From: Pseudomonadota bacterium
GTDB lineage: Bacteria; Pseudomonadota; Gammaproteobacteria; Burkholderiales; Gallionellaceae
Assembly: GCA_021782995.1 (NCBI GenBank)
Contig: JAJXUI010000003.1
Span: 1 to 64,000, forward strand
Direction: 5' to 3'
Length of the DNA: 64,000 nucleotides
Below the pieces are notes generated by a model. It was not told where the DNA came from. It made no database searches and saw nothing but the letters and a program-made list of their open reading frames with translations. The position numbers and the translations under genes were made by a program. This document shows positions 51,001 to 61,041 of the stretch, piece by piece. Position 1 is the first letter of the stretch; each line of letters opens with the position of its first letter.

Positions 51001-51207
51001 TCAGGCCATGCCGCGATTCAGGATCTCAAGGCCAACCTTGCCTTCACTGATTTCTCGCAGCGCGATCACGGTGGGTTTGTCATTGCTTTCGGAAACCATG
51101 AAGTTCGAGCCATTTGCAATCTGGCGAGCGCGGTAGGCGGCAGCGAGTGTCAGCTCAAAACGGTTTGGGATGTGGTGCAAGCAATCTTCAACTGTAATAC
51201 GTGCCAT
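51001..51207 (-). CDS. rpoZ: DNA-directed RNA polymerase omega subunit
   Basis: [34 protein letters not shown]. Confidence 0.95.
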   Translation of the reverse strand: MARITVEDCLHHIPNRFELTLAAAYRARQIANGSNFMVSESNDKPTVIALREISEGKVGLEILNRGMA

Positions 51208-51210
51208 TTT

Positions 51211-51831
51211 TCATTTCTCCTGCTTCTGCAATTGGTTGATCAAGTCGGCGTGGCGTGCCAGCTGGCGTTCACGGCCCAGGGCAGACGCCACGGTGATGGC
51301 ATTGAGCTGCAGCAGCGCAACGTCCAGAATGTCGTTAATAATAACATAGTCGAACTCGGCTACATGACCGATATCCTCTTGCGCAGCCTGCAAACGGCGC
51401 GAGATGATATCGGCGCTGTCCTGCTTGCGGCCTGTCAGTCGAGTTTCAAGTGCGGTCAGTGAAGGGGGAAGTATGTAAATTGAAATGCTATCCGGGAATT
51501 TCTTGCGAACTTGCGCGGCACCTTGCCAGTCAATTTCCAGCAGGATGTCCCTTCCTGCGGCCATTTCCTTGCTGATCCACGATTGCGAAGTGCCATACAG
51601 GTTGCCGTAAACCTCGGCACTTTCGACAAAATCGCCATGTTTTGCCATTTCAAGGAATTGTTCCTTGCTGATAAAGTGGTAGTCCTTGCCATCAGTTTCG
51701 CCCGGACGGGCAGGTCTTGTTGTATAGGAGACTGATAGATCGATATTTTTATTGATGCCCAGCAGTGCATTGACCAGGCTGGTTTTCCCTGCACCGGATG
51801 GGGCGCTGACGACAAACAGATTGCCTTTCAT
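51211..51831 (-). CDS. gmk: Guanylate kinase
   Basis: MKGNLFVVSAPSGAGKTSLVNALL...VSYTTRPARPGETDGKDYHFIS. Start at internal ATG of the track ORF. Confidence 0.95.
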   Translation of the reverse strand: MKGNLFVVSAPSGAGKTSLVNALLGINKNIDLSVSYTTRPARPGETDGKDYHFISKEQFLEMAKHGDFVESAEVYGNLYGTSQSWISKEMAAGRDILLEIDWQGAAQVRKKFPDSISIYILPPSLTALETRLTGRKQDSADIISRRLQAAQEDIGHVAEFDYVIINDILDVALLQLNAITVASALGRERQLARHADLINQLQKQEK

Positions 51832-52287
51832 GAATACTCCGTGGTGTAAGTTATGGAGCTGCCTGGTCAGCATAAAGGCCAAAAGAATGCCTTGGCGCTA
51901 ATGCAGGTGTCCAGAAAGCCGTGATGGATTTGGAAGGCATGAATTATGCCTTATGTAACGGCTTTATTGCATGATCGTACAGGCTGTATTTCTGAATGTT
52001 AAGTATTGCAGTACTGAATTTCAGCTTGGGTGTTGTTCGGTTCGGCTCCGGCATGCCGTGGTGTCGAGTCGGCTGATAACAGATTATTGATCCGCAGCCA
52101 GCCAAGGCTTCGGCGGTTTTCTGGATTGATGCGTGAATTTTCAAATATTTCATCAGGATACAGGTGATTTTGAATGGATTTGGCAGGCGAATGTTGACTT
52201 GCCTCGCAGGGAGTATTTGACAGTCGGGCAATGTATCTTTAAAATCCGCGCCCTTCGAAGTTTACTCATTACCGTATTGGAAGTGCC

Positions 52288-52725
52288 ATGAAAACATTTT
52301 CCGCAAAAGCACATGAAGTTCAGCATGACTGGCTGCTGGTCGATGCATCTGACAAAGTTCTGGGCCGTCTGGCTAGCCAGATTGCAGCTCGTCTGCGCGG
52401 CAAGCACAAGGCTATCTATACGCCGCACACAGACACCGGCGATTTCGTTGTCGTGGTGAATGCTGACAAGATTCGCGTAACCGGTACCAAGGCCAAGGAC
52501 AAAATGTACTACCGTCACTCTACTTATCCGGGCGGTATTTACGAAACCAATTTCACCAAGCTGTTGAACCGTCATCCGCACCGTGTGCTGCACAAGGCTG
52601 TGCGCGGAATGATGCCCAAGGGCCCGCTGGGTTATGCAATGCTGCGCAAACTGAAGGTTTATGCAGGCGCAGAGCATCCGCATAGCGCACAGCAGCCAAA
52701 ACCTGTTGATCTGTTGAAGGCATAA
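52288..52725 (+). CDS. rplM: 50S ribosomal protein L13
   Basis: [41 protein letters not shown]. Confidence 0.97.
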   Translation: MKTFSAKAHEVQHDWLLVDASDKVLGRLASQIAARLRGKHKAIYTPHTDTGDFVVVVNADKIRVTGTKAKDKMYYRHSTYPGGIYETNFTKLLNRHPHRVLHKAVRGMMPKGPLGYAMLRKLKVYAGAEHPHSAQQPKPVDLLKA

Positions 52726-52727
52726 TC

Positions 52728-53120
52728 ATGAGCGTAAATTACAACTACGGCACAGGCCGTCGCAAAAATGCGGTAGCCCGCGTTTTCATCAAGCCAGGCA
52801 AAGGCGACATCATCGTTAACGATAAGCCGCTTGATGTTTACTTCTCCCGCGAAACTGGCCGCATGGTCGTACGTCAGCCACTGGAGCTGACAGACAATGT
52901 TGGCAAGTTCGACATCATGGTGAATGTACAAGGTGGTGGTGAGTCCGGCCAGGCAGGCGCAGTACGCCATGGCATTAGCCGCGCACTCGTAGATTTTGAT
53001 GAGTCACTGCGCTCCGCCTTGCGTGTGGCTGGTTTGCTGACCCGTGACGCGCGTGAAGTAGAACGTAAGAAAATGGGTTTGCGCAAAGCCCGCAAGCGCA
53101 AGCAATATTCCAAGCGCTAA
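52728..53120 (+). CDS. rpsI: 30S ribosomal protein S9
   Basis: [27 protein letters not shown]...[18 protein letters not shown]. Confidence 0.97.
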   Translation: MSVNYNYGTGRRKNAVARVFIKPGKGDIIVNDKPLDVYFSRETGRMVVRQPLELTDNVGKFDIMVNVQGGGESGQAGAVRHGISRALVDFDESLRSALRVAGLLTRDAREVERKKMGLRKARKRKQYSKR

Positions 53121-53136
53121 TTGCTGCAAAACATGG

Positions 53137-53161
53137 AAAAACCGCCTTATGGCGGTTTTTT
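53137..53161 (+). terminator. Rho-independent terminator after rpsI
   Basis: AAAAACCGCC-TTAT-GGCGGTTTTTT. Confidence 0.9.
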
Positions 53162-53362
53162 CATTTAACATTCCGAAATTATCTGCATGGGTTGCAAAAC
53201 TTTTTGAGCTGAATTGTGCCAAACCTTGATATCGGTACAGGATGTATGATGTTTTGGCTGAGCATTTGCCGATGCATAGGAAAAGCTGGATCAGAAAAAC
53301 TGATCATGTTGGTTTCGCAGATTTGACTGGGATCTATTTCTTTCCGAAATTACCTTGCTAGT

Positions 53363-54115
53363 ATGAGATTAAAAAGACATATAGAACGCAGATTCAGCAT
53401 TTCAGCGCAAAGGCTGGCAGTAAAGCCGCATATCCCCTGGTATATCCGCTGGGCAATAGCCATACCACTGATAGCGGTGTTAAGCAGTTTGGTCTGGTGG
53501 GCTTACGATTCGGGACTGGAGCTGGCCGGATTTCATCGTGGAGAGGCTGCTCGCGAGCTTTCCGATTTACATGAAAAAGTCAGCATGTTGCAGGATGAAA
53601 ATGCAAAATTAAGTAGCAGGGCAGCCTCATTTGAGCGGCAGGCGCAGATGGAGCACGCGGCAAATGAGGAAATCGTTAATCAAATCAAAAACCTCAGTGA
53701 GGAGAATGTCCGTCTCAAGGATAATCTGTCGTTTTTCCAGACTTTGCCTTTGACCCAGACGGATGTGGAAAGTGATCTGTCCATCTTGAAGCTGAAGGTT
53801 GAACATGACTCGTTGCCGGGTGAATATTTCTGCCGCATGATACTGGTGCAGTCAGTGAAGCAGCGTAACAAGGCTTTTCAGGGGAATATGCAGCTGATCG
53901 TAAATGCGGTTCAGAATGGCAAAAAAGTAGTGATACAATTCCCGTCAGCAAATGCAGAAGAACAATCTGCATATCAGTTGAATTTCAAGTATTATCAAGT
54001 GATTGACCGCGGTTTCAAGGTTTCTCCCGATATCTCCATTCAGAATGTCCAGGTTAGGGTTTATGAACGAGGAACCAAGGAGCCCAAAGTGATTGAAAGC
54101 GCGAGCTTGATATAA
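53363..54115 (+). CDS. DUF6776-like membrane/coiled-coil protein
   Basis: Single TM (WAIAIPLIAVLSSLVWWAYDSGLEL) then coiled coil; precedes bactofilin. Confidence 0.75.
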   Translation: MRLKRHIERRFSISAQRLAVKPHIPWYIRWAIAIPLIAVLSSLVWWAYDSGLELAGFHRGEAARELSDLHEKVSMLQDENAKLSSRAASFERQAQMEHAANEEIVNQIKNLSEENVRLKDNLSFFQTLPLTQTDVESDLSILKLKVEHDSLPGEYFCRMILVQSVKQRNKAFQGNMQLIVNAVQNGKKVVIQFPSANAEEQSAYQLNFKYYQVIDRGFKVSPDISIQNVQVRVYERGTKEPKVIESASLI

Positions 54116-54137
54116 GTTGTTAACTTCAGGAGGTTAA

Positions 54138-54548
54138 ATGTTTGGTTCAGGAAACAGCAAGCCGCAAAATCGTATTGATTCCCTGATTGGCGCAGGAACC
54201 AGGATAGTCGGCGATGTTCATTTTACCGGCGGATTGCGCGTAGACGGCGAAATTGATGGCAGTATCATTGCAACTCCGGGCAAACCCAGCACACTGGTAT
54301 TGAGCGAGCATGCGCGTGTGAATGGTGAAGTGAATGTAACCCACCTGGTCGTGAATGGTGAAGTGACAGGGCCGGTAAGTGTGGCAGAATATCTGGAACT
54401 GCAAAGCAAGGCCAAGGTCACAGGAGATGTGCATTACAAGACCCTGGAAATCCAGCTGGGTGCAGTCGTGGAAGGCAAGCTGATTCATTTGGCAGATGCG
54501 GCAGAAAAAGTTGTGGCTTTCAAATTGGGTAATTCTGAACCTGCCTGA
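54138..54548 (+). CDS. Bactofilin (polymer-forming cytoskeletal protein)
   Basis: IDSLIGAGTRIVGDVHFTGGLRVDGEIDGSIIA...; regular beta-helix repeats. Confidence 0.92.
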   Translation: MFGSGNSKPQNRIDSLIGAGTRIVGDVHFTGGLRVDGEIDGSIIATPGKPSTLVLSEHARVNGEVNVTHLVVNGEVTGPVSVAEYLELQSKAKVTGDVHYKTLEIQLGAVVEGKLIHLADAAEKVVAFKLGNSEPA

Positions 54549-54601
54549 TGGAATTCTGAATTTATTTCATATAATCATATAGTTATGCAAAGGAGATGGT
54601 C

Positions 54602-54952
54602 ATGAACGCAGTGACTGAAATGCAGGATCCCCTGCTGTTTACCGATAGTGCTGCAAACAAGGTAAAACAGCTGATAGATGAGGAAGGCAATACTGACCTG
54701 AAATTGCGGGTATTTGTTACGGGTGGTGGATGTTCCGGTTTCCAGTACGGATTTACCTTTGATGAGGTGATCAACGATGATGACACCGTCATGATGAAAA
54801 ACGGTGTGCAATTGCTGGTTGACCCCATGAGCTTCCAGTATCTGGTTGGTGCAGAAATCGATTATCAGGAAGGTCTGGAGGGCGCTCAGTTTGTGATCAA
54901 GAACCCGAACGCCGTCACGACCTGCGGTTGCGGTTCTTCATTCTCTGCCTGA
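54602..54952 (+). CDS. erpA: Iron-sulfur cluster insertion protein ErpA
   Basis: [18 protein letters not shown]...[17 protein letters not shown]...[16 protein letters not shown]. Confidence 0.95.
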   Translation: MNAVTEMQDPLLFTDSAANKVKQLIDEEGNTDLKLRVFVTGGGCSGFQYGFTFDEVINDDDTVMMKNGVQLLVDPMSFQYLVGAEIDYQEGLEGAQFVIKNPNAVTTCGCGSSFSA

Positions 54953-54972
54953 TCAAGGCGAAGCGGCAAGCG

Positions 54973-55006
54973 AAAGCGAGGGTGCTCAGCCCCCTCGCTT
55001 TTTTCA
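54973..55006 (+). terminator. Rho-independent terminator after erpA
   Basis: AAAGCGAGGG-tgctcagcc-CCCTCGCTTTTTT. Confidence 0.88.
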
Positions 55007-55034
55007 TGCCTGAATTTCAGTGAATGGGGGACGC

Positions 55035-56132
55035 TCAAGCCTGATGGATCGCGCCCAGGATGCATGGATGCCGGGCGCCAGTTACTTCGGGCAGGTTGGC
55101 AGGGTGTCGATCCAGTGTCTGTTTCGCCAGCCATGCAAAAGCAATGGCCTCCAGCCAGTCAGCGTTGATGCCGAGATCATCGGTGAGTCTGATCAATGCC
55201 TCAGGCAACATTGCCTGCAGGCGACTGATCAGCGCTGCATTATGCGCGCCGCCGCCGCACAAATAAATTTCCTGAGCACCTTCACAGTGCCGGATAATGG
55301 ATGTGGCGATACAGGTGCAGGTCAATTCAAGCAATGTGGCCTGTACATCTGCCACGGATTCATTGCCTTTCAGCTTGCTGGAAAGCCAGTGCAAATTGAA
55401 CAGGTCGCGTCCACAGCTTTTGGGTGGGGGCATGCTGAAATAGGATTCCTGCAACAGGTTTTCCAGCAGGGATTTCAGTACAGCTCCGCTTGCCGCAAGG
55501 GCGCCATTCTTGTCGTAAGTCTGGCCGGTATGATGCTGCATCCAGGCGTCCATCAGCAGGTTGCCTGGGCCGCAGTCGAAGCCGCACGCGGGTTTTCCTG
55601 GAGCAAGATCAGTCAGATTGCTGATGCCGCCTATATTCACAATGACGCGATGTGTTTCTGGATGGCGCAATAACTGTTGATGGAAAGCCGGCACAAGTGG
55701 CGCACCTTGTCCGCCTGCGGCGATATCACGACTGCGGAAGTCGTTGATCGTGGTAATGCCGCTGATTTCGGCGAGCATGGCGCCATTGCCAAGCTGGATG
55801 GTATATCCATGCTCCGGACGGTGACGTATGGTCTGTCCATGGCAGCCGATCGCGCGGATTTCGGCGGGGCTTGCATCCGACTTTTCCAGTAATTTGCTGA
55901 CCGCGTCCGCATACAAGGTTGCCAGTGTGTTCGCAATCAGGCTTGCACGTTGCAGCTCGTCGCCGGCAGGCGTGTGCAAGGCCAGCAAAGATTGGCGTAA
56001 TGCTTCCTGATAGGGTTCGTAGTGGGTGGCGATCAGTTTCGGTGCGCGACCGGAAAAATCCAGCAGGGCGACATCAATGCCATCGAGACTGGTCCCGGAC
56101 ATGATGCCTATATAAAGTTCCGGGTTTTCCAT
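55035..56132 (-). CDS. anmK: Anhydro-N-acetylmuramic acid kinase
   Basis: YIGIMSGTSLDGIDVALLDFSG...CHGQTIRHRPE...VNIGGISNLTDL...CGGGAHNAAL. Confidence 0.96.
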   Translation of the reverse strand: MENPELYIGIMSGTSLDGIDVALLDFSGRAPKLIATHYEPYQEALRQSLLALHTPAGDELQRASLIANTLATLYADAVSKLLEKSDASPAEIRAIGCHGQTIRHRPEHGYTIQLGNGAMLAEISGITTINDFRSRDIAAGGQGAPLVPAFHQQLLRHPETHRVIVNIGGISNLTDLAPGKPACGFDCGPGNLLMDAWMQHHTGQTYDKNGALAASGAVLKSLLENLLQESYFSMPPPKSCGRDLFNLHWLSSKLKGNESVADVQATLLELTCTCIATSIIRHCEGAQEIYLCGGGAHNAALISRLQAMLPEALIRLTDDLGINADWLEAIAFAWLAKQTLDRHPANLPEVTGARHPCILGAIHQA

Positions 56133-56153
56133 GCTGTCTGCCGATGTGACGTA

Positions 56154-57455
56154 TCAGTTGGCAGCGGCGAGTTGCTTGCTATCGAGCAGGTTGAGTTGCT
56201 CCTTCAATGCTGACGTACTGGCGAGGAACTGGCGCTTTTGTGCCGGATTGATCGGTTTGGCATCGGGTAATGCGACATTCAGCGGGTTATGGTGCACGCC
56301 GTTGATCTTGAATTCATAGTGCAGGTGTGGGCCGGTCGCCAGGCCGGTCTGGCCGACATAGCCGATGATATCGCCTTGCTGCACGCGCTGCCCCTTATGC
56401 AGGCCGGTAGCAAAGCGTGACAGATGGCCGTATGCAGTAGAGTATGGGCTCTGGTGGTTGATCATGATCACATTGCCGTAGCCGCCCATATTGCCTACAA
56501 AGCTCACGACGCCATCTGCAGTGGCCTTCACCTTGGTGCCTATGGATGCGGCGTAGTCTACGCCTTTGTGCGCGCGCCATTTGTTGAGGATGGGGTGAAA
56601 ACGCGAAAGGCTAAAGCCGGAACTGACGCGAGTGAATTCCAGCGGGGAGCGCAGGAAGGCTTTATGCATGCTGTGGCCGTCAGGACTGTAATAATTGCCG
56701 TGCCCTGGAGATGATTCAAAATATAGCGCCTGATAGGCGTGGCCCTGGTTGATGAACTCTGCAGCGAGTATCTTGCCGGTGGAAACCGGTTCGCCATTGC
56801 TGTAATTCATTTCATAAATCACCGAGAAATGATCTCCTTTACGCAGGTCTCGGTGGAAATCGATATCACCACTGAAAATGTCCGCGAGTTGTACTGCTGC
56901 GGAGTCGGAAATGCCTGCCTGGTCGGTTGCAGCAAACAGCGTGCTGCTGATCCTGCCTGTGCGCACGAGGATGCGCTTTTCTGACTGCAGCTCGGCTTCA
57001 CGGGTTTCAAATCTGCCCTGCCTGTTTTCAGTTATGACTTGCTTGCCCGCGCTATTGATGTATCGCAGGGAAACCAGGCTGCCATCAGCCAGGGTTTCAG
57101 CCTGTACATTTTTGCCAACCGGCAGGTGTTGCAGCGAATCCGGATTTTTTGCGTTACGCAAATACTGGCTTGCTGCAGGATCGTCTACATTCAGCCTGCG
57201 CAGCAGCTCATCTACAGTATCGCCGCGCTGGACACGTTCAGAACGCCAGAATGTGCCGGTCGCAACACTGTCATGCGCGTGAGTGGGCAGGACAAGGTTC
57301 TCTACCACTTTCTGGTTAAGGTCAAAGGGGATTTCACTTTGCGGGATGATGCCGAAAGCGGATACCACTGCAAGTAAGGGGATGGTAGAAATCGCAGTAA
57401 ACCAGCGTAGTTTCAGTTTATGCTCGTGTAACAGGGATTTTTTTTGGTTTAGCAT
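56154..57455 (-). CDS. M23 family metallopeptidase (MepM-like)
   Basis: N-terminal TM, OapA/LysM-like region, HKGVDYAASIGTKVKATADGVVSFVGNMGGYGNVIMINH...TGLATGPHLHYEF. Confidence 0.92.
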   Translation of the reverse strand: MLNQKKSLLHEHKLKLRWFTAISTIPLLAVVSAFGIIPQSEIPFDLNQKVVENLVLPTHAHDSVATGTFWRSERVQRGDTVDELLRRLNVDDPAASQYLRNAKNPDSLQHLPVGKNVQAETLADGSLVSLRYINSAGKQVITENRQGRFETREAELQSEKRILVRTGRISSTLFAATDQAGISDSAAVQLADIFSGDIDFHRDLRKGDHFSVIYEMNYSNGEPVSTGKILAAEFINQGHAYQALYFESSPGHGNYYSPDGHSMHKAFLRSPLEFTRVSSGFSLSRFHPILNKWRAHKGVDYAASIGTKVKATADGVVSFVGNMGGYGNVIMINHQSPYSTAYGHLSRFATGLHKGQRVQQGDIIGYVGQTGLATGPHLHYEFKINGVHHNPLNVALPDAKPINPAQKRQFLASTSALKEQLNLLDSKQLAAAN

Positions 57456-57584
57456 TTAAAATTCGGGTCTTGAATGGATTTTGCCAATCGGTCGATTTGT
57501 TATGATCGGCCTGTCTCAATTGCCAAGCATCTTAGCAGAAATGCATGTATGCTCAAAATTTAAATAAATACATAAAGTTATAGT

Positions 57585-58787
57585 TTGGGTATGGAACAGC
57601 GCGAAGTTATTGAAATCATTAAACGAGGATCCAGTGAATTATTGCTGGAAGCTGAATTGAAACAGAAGCTGGCTCAGGGACGACCGCTGCGTATCAAGGC
57701 CGGATTTGACCCTACTGCACCAGACCTGCATCTGGGACATACTGTTTTGATTAATAAATTGAAGCAGTTGCAGGATCTTGGGCATCAGATATTGTTTCTG
57801 ATCGGAGATTTCACCGGCATGATTGGTGACCCTACCGGAAAAAATGCCGCACGCCCGCCCCTGTCACGTGAACAGGTGAAGGCGAATGCAGATACTTATC
57901 AGGAACAGGTTTTCAAGATACTGGATCCGGCAAAGACCGAAGTGGTATTCAATTCCACCTGGATGGATAAGTTCAGCGCAGTGGACCTGATACGCCTTGC
58001 CTCTACCCATACGGTTGCACAGATGCTGGAGCGGGATGATTTTTCCAAGCGCTATGCCGGCAATCTGCCAATCGCAATTCATGAATTCATCTATCCGCTG
58101 GTGCAGGGGTATGACTCTGTTGCCCTCAAGGCGGACATCGAGCTGGGCGGCACTGACCAGAAATTCAATTTGCTGATGGGGCGCGAGTTGCAGAAGCATT
58201 TCGGCCAGCCGTCGCAATGTATCCTGATGATGCCCTTGCTGGAAGGGACGGATGGCATTAACAAGATGTCCAAATCGATGGGCAACTATATTGGCATTAC
58301 CGATACGCCGCAGGATATGTTCGGCAAACTGATGTCTATCTCGGATGAACTGATGTGGCGCTATCTGGAGCTGTTGTCATTCGAGAGCATGTCAACCATC
58401 AAGGGCTGGCAAGAAGAAGTGAACCGGGGCAGGAATCCGCGGGACATCAAGGTGATGCTGGCGCAGGAGTTGGTGGCGCGTTTCCATAGCCGCAAGGCTG
58501 CCGAAGATGCGCTGGCAGAATTCGAGGCGCGCTTCAGGCAAGGTGTATTGCCTGACGACATGCCCGAAGTTATGGTCAGTTCCAGTGACGGAGGCATAGG
58601 GATAACGCACCTGCTGAAACAGGCTGGCCTGGTGGATAGCACATCAGATGCGATACGCATGATTGCCCAGTCTGCGGTCAAGCTGGATGGCGAGCGGGTG
58701 AGTGACAAGACGTTGCAGATCAAGGCAGGCGCCATCGTTGTGGCGCAGGTAGGCAAACGGAAATTTGCGAGGATTACTGTCAGTTGA
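57585..58787 (+). CDS. tyrS: Tyrosyl-tRNA synthetase
   Basis: [37 protein letters not shown]-terminal S4 domain. Confidence 0.96.
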   Translation: MGMEQREVIEIIKRGSSELLLEAELKQKLAQGRPLRIKAGFDPTAPDLHLGHTVLINKLKQLQDLGHQILFLIGDFTGMIGDPTGKNAARPPLSREQVKANADTYQEQVFKILDPAKTEVVFNSTWMDKFSAVDLIRLASTHTVAQMLERDDFSKRYAGNLPIAIHEFIYPLVQGYDSVALKADIELGGTDQKFNLLMGRELQKHFGQPSQCILMMPLLEGTDGINKMSKSMGNYIGITDTPQDMFGKLMSISDELMWRYLELLSFESMSTIKGWQEEVNRGRNPRDIKVMLAQELVARFHSRKAAEDALAEFEARFRQGVLPDDMPEVMVSSSDGGIGITHLLKQAGLVDSTSDAIRMIAQSAVKLDGERVSDKTLQIKAGAIVVAQVGKRKFARITVS

Positions 58788-58915
58788 TTTGTTTGGCGGG
58801 TAATTGTTACAACGACAATTAATATAATATAAACATATACTTATATAATTTACTGCAGAGAGAAGGCGCAATGCCAGCGGGCTTATGCCTGGGAAGCTTC
58901 AGCCTGATCCGGCCA

Positions 58916-58942
58916 TAAAGTTTCGACAATGCTTGCCGATAA
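58916..58942 (+). promoter_or_regulatory. Sigma-28 (FliA) promoter
   Basis: TAAAGTTT-N11(CGACAATGCTT)-GCCGATAA: exact match to the canonical FliA -35/-10 consensus and spacing. Confidence 0.82.
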
Positions 58943-59359
58943 GCCTAAATAACTGGCACAAGAGTCAATATCGGGCGTGAATTATCGGCAGACAGAAGCT
59001 CAATGGAAATACTCAACCAGTACCAAGCTGACGTGAATAAACTGAACCCATTTCGAAATACGTAGCGGGTTTTGACTGCAACATGCAGGATCGAATGGAA
59101 AGTTAAGTCTACTGACGAAATGGATGATTAATGTCTGCCAAGATGTAGCTCTGCATTTCCATTTGACTATTCCAACCTGGGGCCGGACGTGATAATTGAA
59201 GTGCAAATGCACTGAAGCGTGAGCTGCAGCGAGCGGCAATTGATGCGATACTTGGCCAGAGGCATTGTTTTCAGGCTGGTGCATTGCGAGGGCTGTAAGG
59301 CACAGTTACCTTGTGCGGGCTATATTTATGACAGAAGTGGCGGACGATACGGCATACGC

Positions 59360-60559
59360 ATGAAAACAGAATACATTGCAAAACATGCTTGGCAGGCTGT
59401 AACACTGGTTGCGGGTGAAGTGCTGCTTTTTGCATTTGGCGAGCCTATGCTTGCAATGCTGGTATACGCAGTGCCTGTGATTCTATGGAGCCTGCTGGGG
59501 ACTGCCGGCAGCATCAGGGAGGAAGCCGAAAGCGAATCTGTAAATGAGTCTCAAGCGGGCCGGCCAGAACAATCCAGGGTGGCGCTGCTGCAAGACGGAT
59601 TTGCCTCTTTGAGGCAGGAGGTCATGGATTTGATTGATGAAGTCGGCTCTGATCTGTCTCAGCAGCGCAGTGTCCAGTCAGACGCGGTCAGGCGCCTGAT
59701 TGCAAGTTTCCAGAGCATTGAATCGCTGATCAGGGAGCAGACCAGGCTGTCGACGGGCGTTATCAATATTGTTAGCCACAAGCAAGCTGATACGGATATT
59801 TCGGAAACCAGCCACTTTGATGAAATTGTCGGGATTGTGCACCGCATGGCTGACAGCATATCAAGCAACGGACAATCCAGTGTGGAAATGGTGCAAGTGT
59901 TTGCCTCTCTGAAAGGGCGTATTGAAGCGGTGACGCAATTGCTGGGAGAAATGGAAAGCATCAGCAAGCAGACCAATCTTCTGGCCCTGAATGCGGCAAT
60001 TGAGGCGGCTCGCGCAGGAGAATTCGGCAGGGGATTTGCTGTAGTGGCCGATGAGGTCAGGTCGCTATCGGCCCGGAGTGGCGATTTTTCCAGCCAGATT
60101 GAGGCTGAGACATCGGGAATGCGGCAGATCATGGGCAAGGCTGCTGCCATCATTGCAGACCTTGCTTCAAAAGATTTAAACTTGGCCTTGGACACGCAGG
60201 GGCGTGTGCAGCAGATACTGGATGAGGCCGAGAAAAATTCTAGCATGGTTGCCATGCAGCTTGAGCAGATGTCCGCAATTACCGGCAAGGTCGGTATCGA
60301 GGTGGATGCCGCAATCCGTTCTTTGCAGTTTGAAGATCTCTTGCGTCAATTGAATGAAAGAATCGATGGCCGTGTCCAGGCACTGGAAGAGGGATTTGAT
60401 ACATTATTTGATACTGCGGAACAGGGAATCATGAATAACAGTGCTGAAAAAATTGCCGGCCAACTGGAATCTGCGCGTCTCAAAATGCACCAGGCAGCAA
60501 CACATCGCGTGAGTGTACATCAGGAAAACATGGATGGCGGCGATGTTGAGCTTTTCTGA
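59360..60559 (+). CDS. Methyl-accepting chemotaxis-type protein with a minimal N-terminal membrane module
   Basis: Two N-terminal hydrophobic segments, then MCP hairpin [42 protein letters not shown]. Start chosen at internal ATG. Confidence 0.82.
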   Translation: MKTEYIAKHAWQAVTLVAGEVLLFAFGEPMLAMLVYAVPVILWSLLGTAGSIREEAESESVNESQAGRPEQSRVALLQDGFASLRQEVMDLIDEVGSDLSQQRSVQSDAVRRLIASFQSIESLIREQTRLSTGVINIVSHKQADTDISETSHFDEIVGIVHRMADSISSNGQSSVEMVQVFASLKGRIEAVTQLLGEMESISKQTNLLALNAAIEAARAGEFGRGFAVVADEVRSLSARSGDFSSQIEAETSGMRQIMGKAAAIIADLASKDLNLALDTQGRVQQILDEAEKNSSMVAMQLEQMSAITGKVGIEVDAAIRSLQFEDLLRQLNERIDGRVQALEEGFDTLFDTAEQGIMNNSAEKIAGQLESARLKMHQAATHRVSVHQENMDGGDVELF

Positions 60560-60580
60560 TTTTTACGCGGGATGAATGGC

Positions 60581-60952
60581 ATGAAAAGGCTGCTGGTGGT
60601 GGATGATGAGCAACCCATTCGTTCAATGCTCAATGACCTGTTGGGTGATGACTACGAAGTCATGCTGGCTGCAAATGGCCAGGAGGCGTTTGCATTGCTG
60701 AACAGCCATTCATTTGACCTGATCATCACTGATCTGGTCATGCCTGAAATGAATGGCATCGATCTGATCACTTCAATACAGAAAATCAGTCCTGATCTCA
60801 AAATTATCGCCATTTCTGGCGGTGGCGGTCTCAATGGCAGGTTTGACTACTTGCCGGTGGCTGAGCTTTTGGGTGCAGAAAAGATATTCCGCAAACCTTT
60901 CGAGCTGAGCAAGCTGAAGAAAACCGTGGATGCCATGCTGGGCCAGCATTGA
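60581..60952 (+). CDS. Single-domain response regulator (CheY-like)
   Basis: MKRLLVVDDEQPIRSMLNDLLGDDYEVMLA...LIITDLVMPEMNGIDL...IFRKPFELSKL. Confidence 0.92.
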   Translation: MKRLLVVDDEQPIRSMLNDLLGDDYEVMLAANGQEAFALLNSHSFDLIITDLVMPEMNGIDLITSIQKISPDLKIIAISGGGGLNGRFDYLPVAELLGAEKIFRKPFELSKLKKTVDAMLGQH

Positions 60953-61041
60953 AGGGCCAGTGCGCGCATATTTTTATAAACAGGCCGGGCGCATTGCACC
61001 GGATACCGTATTTTGGATAAGCAGCAGGGTGACAAGCGCGC

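Noticed and set aside
52153-52683. Minus-strand ORF over rplM
   Set aside because: Antisense to a clear ribosomal protein L13 gene.
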